Positions 8,280 to 15,686 of a DNA stretch of 19,119 nt are shown piece after piece. The notes under the pieces are model-generated. The model ran no database searches. It was not told the DNA's origin and saw nothing but the letters and a program-made list of their open reading frames with translations. The translations under genes and the position numbers were made by a program. The stretch lies in the NCBI GenBank assembly GCA_045544835.1, contig JAZPZS010000143.1, positions 1-19,119 on the forward strand, read 5' to 3'. Origin of the DNA: UBA1189 sp045544835. GTDB lineage: Bacteria > Bacteroidota > Bacteroidia > Bacteroidales > Bacteroidaceae. The stretch's first letter is position 1. Each line of letters starts with the position of its first letter.

Positions 8280-8311
8280 CAAAGATAGTGCAAACCGAAC
8301 GAAATACCAAA
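8280..8311 (-). promoter_or_regulatory. Strong Bacteroidota-type promoter facing the scaffold gene
   Basis: On minus, TTTG at 8311-8308 and TATCTTTG at 8287-8280 are separated by 20 bp. This matches the -33 TTTG / -7 TAnnTTTG arrangement known for Bacteroidota housekeeping sigma. An A/T-rich stretch lies just upstream (8311-8329). The interval from here to the rplQ terminator (about 8330-8467) holds nothing else I can support. Confidence 0.75.
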
Positions 8312-8467
8312 TTTATTTAAATATTTCTGAAGCGCAGCCTACCTTCAAGACGTGCACGCACGGATTAAAGGTAAAGATTTATTTTTAAGGCAATAGCATT
8401 GGAATTTACCCATAATACAGAAAAAACCGCGATGATGGCATCCTGAACGAATGTAAACCTTTGGCAG

Positions 8468-8504
8468 AAAAAAAGACGAGGCGCAACTCACGTTGCGCCT
8501 CGTC
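8468..8504 (-). terminator. Intrinsic terminator of the ribosomal protein operon
   Basis: 8475-8487 and 8492-8504 form a perfect 13-bp GC-rich stem (GACGAGGCGCAAC) with a 4-nt loop, followed on minus by seven T (8474-8468). It sits 21 bp after the rplQ stop and cleanly ends the cluster. Confidence 0.95.
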
Positions 8505-8525
8505 ACTGATATAGCTATAATATAA

Positions 8526-9011
8526 TTACTCTGCCTTTGCCTCCTCAGCTGCGGGAGCCTCGGTAGCGAGTGCCTCAACAGCCGGAGCAGCTGCTGCGCT
8601 CTTCTTAGAACGACGGGTACGAGTAGCCTTCTTGGCAACCTTAGCCATATTCTCATTGTAATCAACGAGCTCGATGAATGCCATAGGAGCAGCATCGCTC
8701 ATACGTGAGCCGAGCTTGATGATACGGGTGTAGCCACCGGGACGGTCGCCTACCTTAACGGCGATCTCCTTGAAGAGTTCGGTAACAGCATACTTGTCCT
8801 GCAGATAGCTGAATACTACACGACGAGAGTTGGTAGTGTCGTTCTTTGACTTGGTGATCAGAGGCTCAACGTACTTCTTCAGTGCTTTGGCCTTTGCGAG
8901 AGTCGTAGTGATTCTTTTGTGCTTGATCAAGGAGCAAGCCATGTTTGCCAACATAGCGCTTCTGTGAGAAGCAGTACGACCCAGATGGTTGAATTTCTTA
9001 TTATGTCTCAT
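8526..9011 (-). CDS. rplQ: 50S ribosomal protein L17
   Basis: 161 residues. It starts MRHNKKFNHLGRTASHRSAM, the L17 signature, then SLIKHKRITTTLAKAKALKKYVEPLI. L17 sits near the exit tunnel of the large subunit. The core ends near residue 125. The last 35 or so residues are a Lys/Ala/Glu-rich tail (TRRSKKSAAAAPAVEAL...), a common extension in Bacteroidota that makes it longer than the roughly 127-residue E. coli protein. It lies 5 bp after rpoA, is the last gene of the cluster, and is followed by a strong intrinsic terminator. Confidence 0.97.
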   Translation of the reverse strand: MRHNKKFNHLGRTASHRSAMLANMACSLIKHKRITTTLAKAKALKKYVEPLITKSKNDTTNSRRVVFSYLQDKYAVTELFKEIAVKVGDRPGGYTRIIKLGSRMSDAAPMAFIELVDYNENMAKVAKKATRTRRSKKSAAAAPAVEALATEAPAAEEAKAE

Positions 9012-9016
9012 TTCAA

Positions 9017-10009
9017 TTAATCTTTATCTAATTTGTATTTACTAATATCAGTTCCAAACGACAGATTCAGACTCTCGAGCAAATCATCAAGCTCGGTGAG
9101 CGATTTCTTTCCGAAGTTGCGGAACTTGAGAAGGTCGGTCTTGTTGAACTGTACAAGATCGCCAAGTGTATCAACCTCGGCAGCCTTCAAGCAGTTGAGG
9201 GCACGAACAGAGAGGTTCATGTCGGTCAACTTGGTCTTGAGCAACTGGCGCATGTGGAGTACCTCCTCATCGAACTCTTCGTTAGAGTCGAACTCTGAAT
9301 CCTCGAGAGTAATCTTCTCGTCAGAGAACAACATGAAGTGGTGGATAAGGATCTTGGCAGCCTCCTTCAAGGCATCCTTCGGGTGGATGGAACCATCGGT
9401 AGATATCTCAAGTACGAGCTTGTCGTAGTCGGTCTTCTGCTCGACACGATACTGCTCGATAGCGTACTTGACATTACGGATCGGAGTGTAGATAGAGTCA
9501 ATGGGGATGGTGTTGACCTCGGTGCAGAACACGCGGTTCTCCTCTGAGGGTACATAGCCACGACCCTTATTGATTGTGAGCTCTATCTCCATGGTAGCTT
9601 TGGAATCTAAACGGCAAATAACCAATTCAGGATTTAACACTTCAAATCCACTCAAGCACTTGCCTATATCGCCAGCCTTGAATTCGGTTACGTTTTCAAC
9701 GGTAATACTAACCTTTTCCGTCTCAACTTCGTCTACAATCTGCTTGAATCGAACTTGCTTCAGATTCAAGATAATGTTGGTTACGTCTTCCTTTACACCA
9801 GGTACGGTAGCAAACTCGTGCTCAACGCCCTCGATCTTGATGGTGTTGATGGCAAAACCCTCCAATGAAGAGAGGAGAATGCGACGGAGTGCGTTACCGA
9901 TGGTAATACCGAAACCGGGCTCCAAGGGACGGAACTCGAACTTACCAAACTTCGAGTCGGCCTCCAACATTATAACCTTATCAGGTTTTTGAAATGCTAA
10001 TATCGCCAT
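9017..10009 (-). CDS. rpoA: DNA-directed RNA polymerase alpha subunit
   Basis: 330 residues. The N-terminal domain (about 1-235) carries the dimerisation and assembly motif FGITIGNALRRILLSSLEG (residues 33-51). An acidic linker (about 236-255, EDSEFDSNEEFDEEV) leads to the C-terminal domain (about 258-318) with NLSVRALNCLKAAEV and LLKFRNFGKKSLTEL. R269 is equivalent to E. coli R265, which contacts UP-element DNA and activators. The length is normal for the family. The gene lies between rpsD and rplQ, the standard alpha-operon order. Conserved throughout; no anomaly seen. Confidence 0.98.
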   Translation of the reverse strand: MAILAFQKPDKVIMLEADSKFGKFEFRPLEPGFGITIGNALRRILLSSLEGFAINTIKIEGVEHEFATVPGVKEDVTNIILNLKQVRFKQIVDEVETEKVSITVENVTEFKAGDIGKCLSGFEVLNPELVICRLDSKATMEIELTINKGRGYVPSEENRVFCTEVNTIPIDSIYTPIRNVKYAIEQYRVEQKTDYDKLVLEISTDGSIHPKDALKEAAKILIHHFMLFSDEKITLEDSEFDSNEEFDEEVLHMRQLLKTKLTDMNLSVRALNCLKAAEVDTLGDLVQFNKTDLLKFRNFGKKSLTELDDLLESLNLSFGTDISKYKLDKD

Positions 10010-10019
10010 GAATAAATTA

Positions 10020-10628
10020 TTAATTTTTAGAGTACAATTCTACAATCAGTTGCTCCTTGATGTTCTCGGGGATGTCCTCACGTGCGGGAACGTGGAGGAA
10101 CTTACCAGCCTTCAAAGACTCGTCCCACTCAATCCAAGGATACTTGCTGTGGTTGAAACCAGCCAAAGCAGCCTCAATCACCTCAAGAGACTTAGACTTC
10201 TCGCGAACACCAACTACATCGCCGGGCTTAACAGCGCAAGAGGGGATGTTAACCACCTTACCGTTGAGCACGATGTGCTTGTGAGATACAAGCTGACGGG
10301 CAGCAGCACGTGTGGGAGCAATACCCAAACGGTATACTACATTGTCGAGACGTGACTCAAGGCTCTGGAGAAGGATAACACCAGTAATACCGTTCTTACG
10401 CGCTGCGTGGTCGAACAGATTGCGGAACTGACGCTCCAACACACCGTATGTGTACTTAGCCTTCTGCTTCTCAGCCAACATGACACCGTACTCAGAGGTC
10501 TTGCGACGCTTGTTGTTACCGTGCTGGCCGGGAGGGAAGTTTCTCTTAGCTAAAATCTTATCAGGTCCGAAGATAGGCTCACCAAATCTACGGGCAATCT
10601 TTGTTTTTGGTCCTGTATATCTTGCCAT
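10020..10628 (-). CDS. rpsD: 30S ribosomal protein S4
   Basis: 202 residues. MARYTGPKTKIARRFGEPIF starts the protein. NFPPGQHG follows, and the S4 RNA-binding domain spans about residues 90-150 (SLESRLDNVVYRLGIAPTRAAARQLVSH is its core). The N-terminal cysteines of zinc-binding S4 are absent, so this is the zinc-independent form. S4 nucleates 30S assembly and in several bacteria represses its own operon through an mRNA structure. Here a 119-bp gap with a large stem-loop precedes it, unlike the short gaps elsewhere in the cluster. That makes local autoregulation plausible but unproven. Confidence 0.97.
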   Translation of the reverse strand: MARYTGPKTKIARRFGEPIFGPDKILAKRNFPPGQHGNNKRRKTSEYGVMLAEKQKAKYTYGVLERQFRNLFDHAARKNGITGVILLQSLESRLDNVVYRLGIAPTRAAARQLVSHKHIVLNGKVVNIPSCAVKPGDVVGVREKSKSLEVIEAALAGFNHSKYPWIEWDESLKAGKFLHVPAREDIPENIKEQLIVELYSKN

Positions 10629-10659
10629 TTTTCTTTTTCAATTTAGCATTCCCAACGTT

Positions 10660-10727
10660 CATTCAGCATTGCTTACAGCCGCGATTGCAGATAGGAAGAG
10701 TACAATCCAAAAAAGCAATGCAGAATG
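10660..10727 (-). promoter_or_regulatory. Large stem-loop in the rpsK-rpsD gap, candidate S4 leader
   Basis: On minus, 10727-10713 pairs with 10674-10660 over 15 positions with a single U-U mismatch. Inside, GAUUGUA can pair with UGCAAUC around an 11-nt loop. The structure fills most of the 119-bp gap before rpsD and is not followed by a T-run, so it is not an intrinsic terminator. An S4-binding regulatory element, an RNA-processing site or a small inverted-repeat insertion are possible readings. Confidence 0.5.
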
Positions 10728-10747
10728 TCAGTCGCGAATAGGTTATT

Positions 10748-11137
10748 TTATACTTTTCTTCTCTTAGGAGGACGACAACCGTTGTGGGGCAGCGGTGTAA
10801 CGTCGATAATTTCCATAACCTCAATACCTGCTCCATGTACTGAGCGGATAGCAGACTCACGTCCGTTACCAGGACCCTTTACATAAGCCTTCACTTTTCT
10901 CAAGCCAAGGTCATAAGCTACCTTAGCGCAATCCTCTGCTGCCATCTGGGCTGCATAGGGTGTGTTCTTCTTAGAACCACGGAATCCCATCTTACCTGCC
11001 GAAGACCAAGAGATAACCTCGCCTTCACCGTTAGCAAGCGAAACAATAATGTTGTTGAATGATGAATGAACATGAAGCTGTCCGATTGCATCAACCTTCA
11101 CATTTCTTTTCTTTGTTACGACTGATTTTTTTGCCAT
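10748..11137 (-). CDS. rpsK: 30S ribosomal protein S11
   Basis: 129 residues. Core motifs are GQLHVHSSFNNIIVSLANGE, SAGKMGFRGSKKNTPYAAQ, YVKGPGNGRESAIRSV and the C-terminal DVTPLPHNGCRPPKRRKV. S11 lies on the 30S platform near the mRNA exit and the Shine-Dalgarno helix. The length matches the family. It lies 24 bp after rpsM and is followed by the unusually long gap before rpsD. Confidence 0.98.
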   Translation of the reverse strand: MAKKSVVTKKRNVKVDAIGQLHVHSSFNNIIVSLANGEGEVISWSSAGKMGFRGSKKNTPYAAQMAAEDCAKVAYDLGLRKVKAYVKGPGNGRESAIRSVHGAGIEVMEIIDVTPLPHNGCRPPKRRKV

Positions 11138-11161
11138 AGTTTATATTTCAACTTTTAATTC

Positions 11162-11542
11162 TTACTTTGTGGCTTTCTTCTTGTTAGCAACAGTTTTCTT
11201 GCGGCCCTTACGTGTGCGGGCATTGTTCTTTGTGCTTTGACCACGAACAGGCAAGCCAATACGATGGCGGACACCACGGTAGCAACCGATATCCATCAAA
11301 CGCTTGATGTTGAGCTGAACCTCAGAGCGAAGATCACCCTCTACCTTGTACTCAGCGCCGATTACCTCACGGACAGCAGCTGCCATATCATCGGTCCAGT
11401 CCTTTACTTTAACATCCTTATCTACACCAGCCTTCTCCAAGATCTGGTTTGCACTGCTGCGACCGATACCATAGATATAGGTCAGTGCGATTTCACCTCT
11501 TTTATTCTGAGGTATGTCTACTCCAGCAATTCTTATAGCCAT
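11162..11542 (-). CDS. rpsM: 30S ribosomal protein S13
   Basis: 126 residues. MAIRIAGVDIPQNKRGEIAL starts the protein, followed by YIYGIGRSSANQILEKAGVD, the RLMDIGCYRGVRHRIGLPVRGQ block and the basic tail TKNNARTRKGRKKTVANKKK. S13 sits in the 30S head and contacts the P-site tRNA and the B1 inter-subunit bridges. It is the first gene of the classical alpha operon. The 35-bp gap to rpmJ holds a possible internal promoter. Confidence 0.98.
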   Translation of the reverse strand: MAIRIAGVDIPQNKRGEIALTYIYGIGRSSANQILEKAGVDKDVKVKDWTDDMAAAVREVIGAEYKVEGDLRSEVQLNIKRLMDIGCYRGVRHRIGLPVRGQSTKNNARTRKGRKKTVANKKKATK

Positions 11543-11561
11543 ATATTATCTAAATTTTCTG

Positions 11562-11569
11562 CAAAATTA
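11562..11569 (-). promoter_or_regulatory. Possible internal -7 box before rpsM
   Basis: On minus, 11569-11562 reads TAATTTTG, matching TAnnTTTG, 20 bp before the rpsM ATG. No good TTTG lies 19-21 bp upstream (that is rpmJ coding sequence), so it may be chance in an A/T-rich gap. Confidence 0.3.
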
Positions 11570-11577
11570 CTAAAAAA

Positions 11578-11694
11578 TTATCCTTGACGTTGCTTTTCCT
11601 TAGGATTTTTCTTGTTAATAACATACAAAGTTCCGTGACGTCTAACAATTTTGCAATCTGCGGAACGTTTTTTCAATGATGCTCTTACTTTCAT
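11578..11694 (-). CDS. rpmJ: 50S ribosomal protein L36
   Basis: 38 residues, MKVRASLKKRSADCKIVRRH followed by GTLYVINKKNPKEKQRQG. This is the full-length L36 found between infA and rpsM in many bacteria. Zinc-binding L36 has three Cys and one His in a ribbon. Here a single Cys (C14) remains, so it is the zinc-independent form. It is a late-assembling, very small large-subunit protein. The start is 14 bp after the infA stop. Confidence 0.95.
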   Translation of the reverse strand: MKVRASLKKRSADCKIVRRHGTLYVINKKNPKEKQRQG

Positions 11695-11708
11695 ATTCGT
11701 ATTTTGTT

Positions 11709-11927
11709 TTATTTATATCTGAAACTGATTCTACCTTTTGTAAGGTCATACGGAGACATTTCCACCTTCACACGGTCGCCAGGAAGGATCTTGATGTAGT
11801 GCATACGCATCTTTCCTGAAATGTGAGCGGTAATCTCATGTCCGTTCTCCAACTCAACGCGGAACATTGCATTGGACAATGCCTCTACAATGGTACCATC
11901 TTGTTCAATAGCTGTCTGCTTTGCCAT
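11709..11927 (-). CDS. infA: Translation initiation factor IF-1
   Basis: 72 residues from the ATG at 11927: MAKQTAIEQDGTIVEALSNA, then FRVELENGHEITAHISGKMR, IKILPGDRVKVEMSPYDLTKGRI and SFRYK. This is a complete S1-like OB fold. IF-1 binds the 30S A site during initiation. An upstream in-frame ATG at 11963 would add 12 residues overlapping map, but it lacks homology, so the MAKQ start is preferred. Only one base separates it from the map stop, which suggests translational coupling. Confidence 0.97.
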   Translation of the reverse strand: MAKQTAIEQDGTIVEALSNAMFRVELENGHEITAHISGKMRMHYIKILPGDRVKVEMSPYDLTKGRISFRYK

Positions 11928-11928
11928 A

Positions 11929-12732
11929 TTAATTCTCTTTATTACGTAATACTTCTTCAACAAACTCGAACGTAGACAGAATATCTGCCTTACCCATGCC
12001 TACGGCAACGGTGTGCTCAAAGTGAGCTGCACACTTGCCATCAGCTGTAGAAACGCCCCAACCGTCGTTGTGCCACTTGATCTTGCGGCTACCCTGGGTT
12101 ATCATCGGTTCGATGGCGATACACATGCCTTGCTTGAGCAGTGTACCACGACCACGGCTACCATAGTTGGGCACCTGGGGATCTTCGTGCATCTCACGGC
12201 CGATACCGTGTCCTACAAACTCGCGAACGACACCATATCCGTGCGACTCGCAATGCTTCTGGACAGCGTATCCTATATCGCCAAGGCGCTTGCCGTGAAC
12301 AGCATTTTCAATACCTAAATAGAGCGCTTCCTTGGTCACACGAAGAAGTTCCTTCACCTCTTCCGAAACCTCACCTACACAAAAGGTGTATGCAGAGTCA
12401 CCGCAAAATCCATTCATATAGGTCCCACAATCTACTGAAACGATGTCGCCATCCTTCAGTTCGATATCATTGGGTATGCCATGAACAATCATATCATTGA
12501 CCGAGGTACACAAGGTACCGGGGAATGCGGGATAGCCCGGCTCATAGTGAGGGAAACCCTTGAAGGTGGGCTCTGCACCGTGATCGCGGATAAACTCCTC
12601 GGCCACCTTATCGAGCTGGCGAGTGGTCACACCCGGCTTGATTATTTTGGCAATCTCCGCCAAAGTTCTCCCAACAAGGAGATTACTTTGGCGAAGTAGT
12701 TCTATCTCATCCTGTGTCTTAAGAAATATCAT
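11929..12732 (-). CDS. map: Type I methionine aminopeptidase
   Basis: 267 residues with the pita-bread metallopeptidase fold. The expected residues are present: H84 (VHGIP), metal ligands D101 (SVDCGTY) and D112 (GDSAYTF), H175 (GHGIGREMH), H182, E208 (IAIEPM) and E239 (HFEHTVAV). It removes the initiator methionine from nascent proteins in the cytoplasm. The length is typical of the short bacterial type Ia enzyme, with no zinc-finger extension. Its place between secY and infA is the usual one in Bacteroidota. It starts 12 bp after the secY stop. Confidence 0.97.
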   Translation of the reverse strand: MIFLKTQDEIELLRQSNLLVGRTLAEIAKIIKPGVTTRQLDKVAEEFIRDHGAEPTFKGFPHYEPGYPAFPGTLCTSVNDMIVHGIPNDIELKDGDIVSVDCGTYMNGFCGDSAYTFCVGEVSEEVKELLRVTKEALYLGIENAVHGKRLGDIGYAVQKHCESHGYGVVREFVGHGIGREMHEDPQVPNYGSRGRGTLLKQGMCIAIEPMITQGSRKIKWHNDGWGVSTADGKCAAHFEHTVAVGMGKADILSTFEFVEEVLRNKEN

Positions 12733-12744
12733 CTACAATAATTC

Positions 12745-14136
12745 TTAATAGGCAGCACCAGAACGGCCTTTAATACGACCGGTCTTCAACAAACCATCAT
12801 AATGTCTCATGAGCAAATGACTCTCAATCTGCTGCAATGTATCGAGTACTACACCCACCAAGATGAGGAGTGAGGTACCACCGAAGAACTGAGCAAACTC
12901 AGCCTTAACACCAAACATAGATGCGAAAGCGGGGAGGATAGCCACAATAGCCAAGAAGAAAGCACCCGGCCATGTGATACGAGACATAATAGTATCAATG
13001 TAATCTGCCGTAGGTTTGCCAGGCTTTACGCCAGGAATGAAACCGTTGTTACGCTTGATATCCTCTGCCATCTGAGTAGGATTAACGGTGATGGCTGTAT
13101 AGAACAGCGTAAACGCGATAATCAGGATAGCAAAGATGAGGTTGTAAAGCCAACTGTTCATATCAACCATCAGGCGGAGAACCTCAGGAGCGCTCTCAAT
13201 GTTTGAATAGTTGATGAATGTCAAAGGTATGAACATGAGAGCCTGGGCAAAGATGATAGGCATCACATTGGCAGCATTCACCTTCAAGGGAATGTACTGA
13301 CGCGCTCCACCATACTGCTTACCGCTAACCATCTGCTTTGCATACTGTACGGGCACTTTACGAACTCCTTGAACAAGCATGATAGCGCCACAAATGATAA
13401 AGAAGAGCACTATTACCTCAAGAAGGAACATAACCATACCACCAGCACCAGGAGAAGCCATACGAGAGGTAAACTCCTGTATGAATGCCTCAGGCAGACG
13501 AGCGATAATACCTACCAAGATAATCAGAGATACACCATTACCAAGCCCCTTGTCAGTAATGCGCTCACCCAGCCAAAGGATAAACATACTACCTGCAGCA
13601 AGAATAATGGTAGAAGTAATCATGAATGCTGTCCAGTTGATGGACTCGCTGATAGCCCCCATCGCCTGATAGCGCAAGTTCAAAAGGTAGGCAGGACCCT
13701 GAACCAAAAGAATTGCGATAGTCAGATAGCGGGTTATCTGGTTCATCTTTCTTCGGCCACTCTCACCCTCGCGCTGCATCTTTTGGAAGTAAGGGATAAC
13801 CATACCCAAGAGCTGCACAACGATAGAGGCAGAGATGTAGGGCATCACACCCAATGCGAATATTGAAGCATTGGAGAATGCACCACCGGAGAACATATCA
13901 AGGAGAGAAAGAAGACCAGTACCAGTCTGCTCACGCAACTGAACCAACATTCCAGGATCAATTCCAGGGAGCACAATCTGAGTACCGAAACGATAGATAG
14001 CAATGAAACCTATGGTTACAAGAATCTTCGTTCTCAAGTCCTCAATCTTCATCATATTCATAACTGCCTTGCGCTTCCAAAAGGCGAAAAGCGCAAGAAC
14101 AGCTACGATTATTAATACTACTAATAATGGATGCAT
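12745..14136 (-). CDS. secY: Preprotein translocase subunit SecY with N-terminal hydrophobic extension
   Basis: 463 residues. Family motifs are clear: KIEDLRTKILVT near residue 30, the plug region MFSGGAFSNASIFALGVMPY (81-100), ERITDKGLGNGVSLII, QYIPLKVNAANVMPIIFAQA and the C5-loop block GFIPGVKPGKPTADYID. SecY forms the inner-membrane protein channel with SecE and SecG. It is about 15-25 residues longer than expected: the frame opens with MHPLLVVLIIVAVLALFAFW then KRK, an extra hydrophobic segment before the normal cytosolic N-terminus. The ATG at 14136 is 3 bp after the rplO stop, which supports this start. Alternatives are M26 (14061), M28 or M29. A 9-bp hairpin (14068-14076 with 14089-14097) lies in the extension. 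Confidence 0.95.
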   Translation of the reverse strand: MHPLLVVLIIVAVLALFAFWKRKAVMNMMKIEDLRTKILVTIGFIAIYRFGTQIVLPGIDPGMLVQLREQTGTGLLSLLDMFSGGAFSNASIFALGVMPYISASIVVQLLGMVIPYFQKMQREGESGRRKMNQITRYLTIAILLVQGPAYLLNLRYQAMGAISESINWTAFMITSTIILAAGSMFILWLGERITDKGLGNGVSLIILVGIIARLPEAFIQEFTSRMASPGAGGMVMFLLEVIVLFFIICGAIMLVQGVRKVPVQYAKQMVSGKQYGGARQYIPLKVNAANVMPIIFAQALMFIPLTFINYSNIESAPEVLRLMVDMNSWLYNLIFAILIIAFTLFYTAITVNPTQMAEDIKRNNGFIPGVKPGKPTADYIDTIMSRITWPGAFFLAIVAILPAFASMFGVKAEFAQFFGGTSLLILVGVVLDTLQQIESHLLMRHYDGLLKTGRIKGRSGAAY

Positions 14137-14139
14137 AAA

Positions 14140-14586
14140 TTAGAGTTTTACTGCGCTACCACCCTGAGCCTCGATAGCAGCAATTGCACTCTTAGAGAAT
14201 GCATGAGCTTCTACCTCAAGCTTAGAAGTAATCTCGCCATTACCAAGAATCTTAACCAAATGCTTTGAAGAAACAAAGCCTGCAGCGATAAGGTCAGCAA
14301 CAGTAACCTTTGTCAAATTCTTAGCGTCAGCCAATGCTTGGATTACACCAATATTGATAGCCTTGTATTCAACACGGTTGATATTCTTGAAGCCGAACTT
14401 GGGAACGCGGCGCTGCAAAGGCATCTGACCACCCTCGAAGCCAATCTTCTTTGAGTAACCAGAGCGTGACTTAGCACCCTTGTGACCACGGGTAGAGGTA
14501 CCACCCAAGCCAGAACCGGGACCACGGCCAATTCTCTTTCTAGTCTTTGTTGAGCCTTCTGCAGGTTTTAAACTATTTAATTTCAT
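14140..14586 (-). CDS. rplO: 50S ribosomal protein L15
   Basis: 148 residues from the ATG at 14586: MKLNSLKPAEGSTKTRKRIG, RGPGSGLGGTSTRGHKGAKS, GFEGGQMPLQRRVPKFGF, and the C-terminal globular part ending EAQGGSAVKL. L15 is an early large-subunit assembly protein with a long basic N-terminal arm. An in-frame ATG at 14604 would add MLKITV, but homologues start at the MxLxxLKP block, so 14586 is chosen. It lies between rpmD and secY as in most bacteria. Confidence 0.97.
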   Translation of the reverse strand: MKLNSLKPAEGSTKTRKRIGRGPGSGLGGTSTRGHKGAKSRSGYSKKIGFEGGQMPLQRRVPKFGFKNINRVEYKAINIGVIQALADAKNLTKVTVADLIAAGFVSSKHLVKILGNGEITSKLEVEAHAFSKSAIAAIEAQGGSAVKL

Positions 14587-14612
14587 AACTGTAATCTTTA
14601 ACATTAATTAAA

Positions 14613-14789
14613 TTACTCAACAACTGCAACCAAGTGCTTAACCTTGTTGATCATACCTAAAATAGAGGGAGTAGCTTCATGCTCAACTACCTTGTTCATC
14701 TTGCGCAAACCGAGAGCATCGAGAGTTCTCTTCTGATCTACGGGAGCACCGATTCTACTTTTTACTTGTTTTACTTTAATAGTTGCCAT
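14613..14789 (-). CDS. rpmD: 50S ribosomal protein L30
   Basis: 58 residues: MATIKVKQVKSRIGAPVDQK, then RTLDALGLRKMNKVVEHEAT and PSILGMINKVKHLVAVVE. This is the short bacterial L30 with the typical ferredoxin-like core (VKSxIG, L-x-LGLRKxN-x-V). It is a large-subunit protein near the 5S RNA side. It lies between rpsE and rplO, the expected place. Unusually for this cluster it has a perfect AAGGAGG 7 nt before its ATG, overlapping the stop codon of rpsE. Confidence 0.95.
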   Translation of the reverse strand: MATIKVKQVKSRIGAPVDQKRTLDALGLRKMNKVVEHEATPSILGMINKVKHLVAVVE

Positions 14790-14796
14790 TTCTGTT

Positions 14797-14803
14797 CCTC
14801 CTT
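14797..14803 (-). promoter_or_regulatory. Strong Shine-Dalgarno site of rpmD
   Basis: AAGGAGG on minus, 7 nt before the rpmD start at 14789. It overlaps the rpsE stop codon (14804-14802). Such sites are rare in Bacteroidota. Confidence 0.85.
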
Positions 14804-15314
14804 ATCCTTTAAATACACGTTCCAAACTGATACCTCTGTTCTGAGCTACGGTTCTAGCGTCACGCAACTCTTCCAAAGCCTTAATAGTAGCCTTCACAAG
14901 GTTGTGAGGGTTAGAAGAGCCCTTTGACTTAGCCAAAACGTCAGTAACGCCAACACTCTCAAGCACGGCACGCATAGCACCACCAGCTACCACACCGGTA
15001 CCGGCAGATGCAGGCTTCAGGAATACCTGAGCACCACCAAAGCGAACCTCTACCTCGTGAGGGATAGTACCCTTAAGGATGGGAACACGCACAAGATTCT
15101 TCTTTGCAGCCTCAACACCCTTAGAGATAGCAGCAGTAACTTCACCAGCTTTACCTAAGCCCCAACCGATAACGCCATCCTCATTACCTACAACAACGAT
15201 TGCAGCGAATGTGAAGGTGCGTCCACCTTTGGTTACCTTAGTAACACGGTTGATAGCAACGAGTCTATCTTTCAACTCGATATCGTTAGTTATCTTAACT
15301 CTATTTACTGCCAT
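14802..15314 (-). CDS. rpsE: 30S ribosomal protein S5
   Basis: 170 residues. The N-terminal double-stranded RNA-binding fold (about 10-75) has ELKDRLVAINRVTKVTKGGR and VVGNEDGVIGWGLGKAGEV. The C-terminal domain carries RFGGAQVFLKPASAGTGVVA and GSSNPHNLVKATIKALEEL. S5 contributes to decoding accuracy and to the mRNA entry channel of the 30S subunit. The length is normal. It starts 5 bp after rplR stops, and its stop codon lies inside the Shine-Dalgarno region of rpmD. Confidence 0.98.
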   Translation of the reverse strand: MAVNRVKITNDIELKDRLVAINRVTKVTKGGRTFTFAAIVVVGNEDGVIGWGLGKAGEVTAAISKGVEAAKKNLVRVPILKGTIPHEVEVRFGGAQVFLKPASAGTGVVAGGAMRAVLESVGVTDVLAKSKGSSNPHNLVKATIKALEELRDARTVAQNRGISLERVFKG

Positions 15315-15319
15315 GATGA

Positions 15320-15661
15320 TTAAAATTTAAGTCCACCTTTACGTGCGGCATCAGCCACTTCCTTTACTCTCCCGTGATAGAGGTATCCGTTACGGTCAAA
15401 TACAACAGTAGTGATACCTGCCTCTTGAGCCTTCTGAGCGATAAGCTCACCTACCTTAGCAGCCTGCTCCTTCTTAGGCATCTTCTCCATGCCAAGTGAT
15501 GAAGCGGCAGCCAATGTACGGCCATTCAAGTCCTCGATAATCTGAACGTAGATCTGCTTGTTGCTGCGGAATACGGTCATACGGGGACGCTCCAGAGTAC
15601 CTGAAATCTTATTACGTACTCTATATTTAATTTTGATTCGTCTTTCTTGTTTTGTAATCAT
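15320..15661 (-). CDS. rplR: 50S ribosomal protein L18
   Basis: 113 residues: MITKQERRIKIKYRVRNKIS, then RPRMTVFRSNKQIYVQIIED and the C-terminal FDRNGYLYHGRVKEVADAAR followed by KGGLKF. L18 binds 5S rRNA together with L5 in the central protuberance. Length and motifs are typical. It sits between rplF (25-bp gap) and rpsE (5-bp gap). Confidence 0.97.
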   Translation of the reverse strand: MITKQERRIKIKYRVRNKISGTLERPRMTVFRSNKQIYVQIIEDLNGRTLAAASSLGMEKMPKKEQAAKVGELIAQKAQEAGITTVVFDRNGYLYHGRVKEVADAARKGGLKF

Positions 15662-15686
15662 AATCGTACTTCTTTTAAAGAGTTAA

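Noticed and set aside
13369..13866. 165-codon plus-strand open frame across secY
   Set aside because: Antisense of the highly conserved SecY; composition is rich in His/Thr/Asn as expected from reverse-frame membrane codons.
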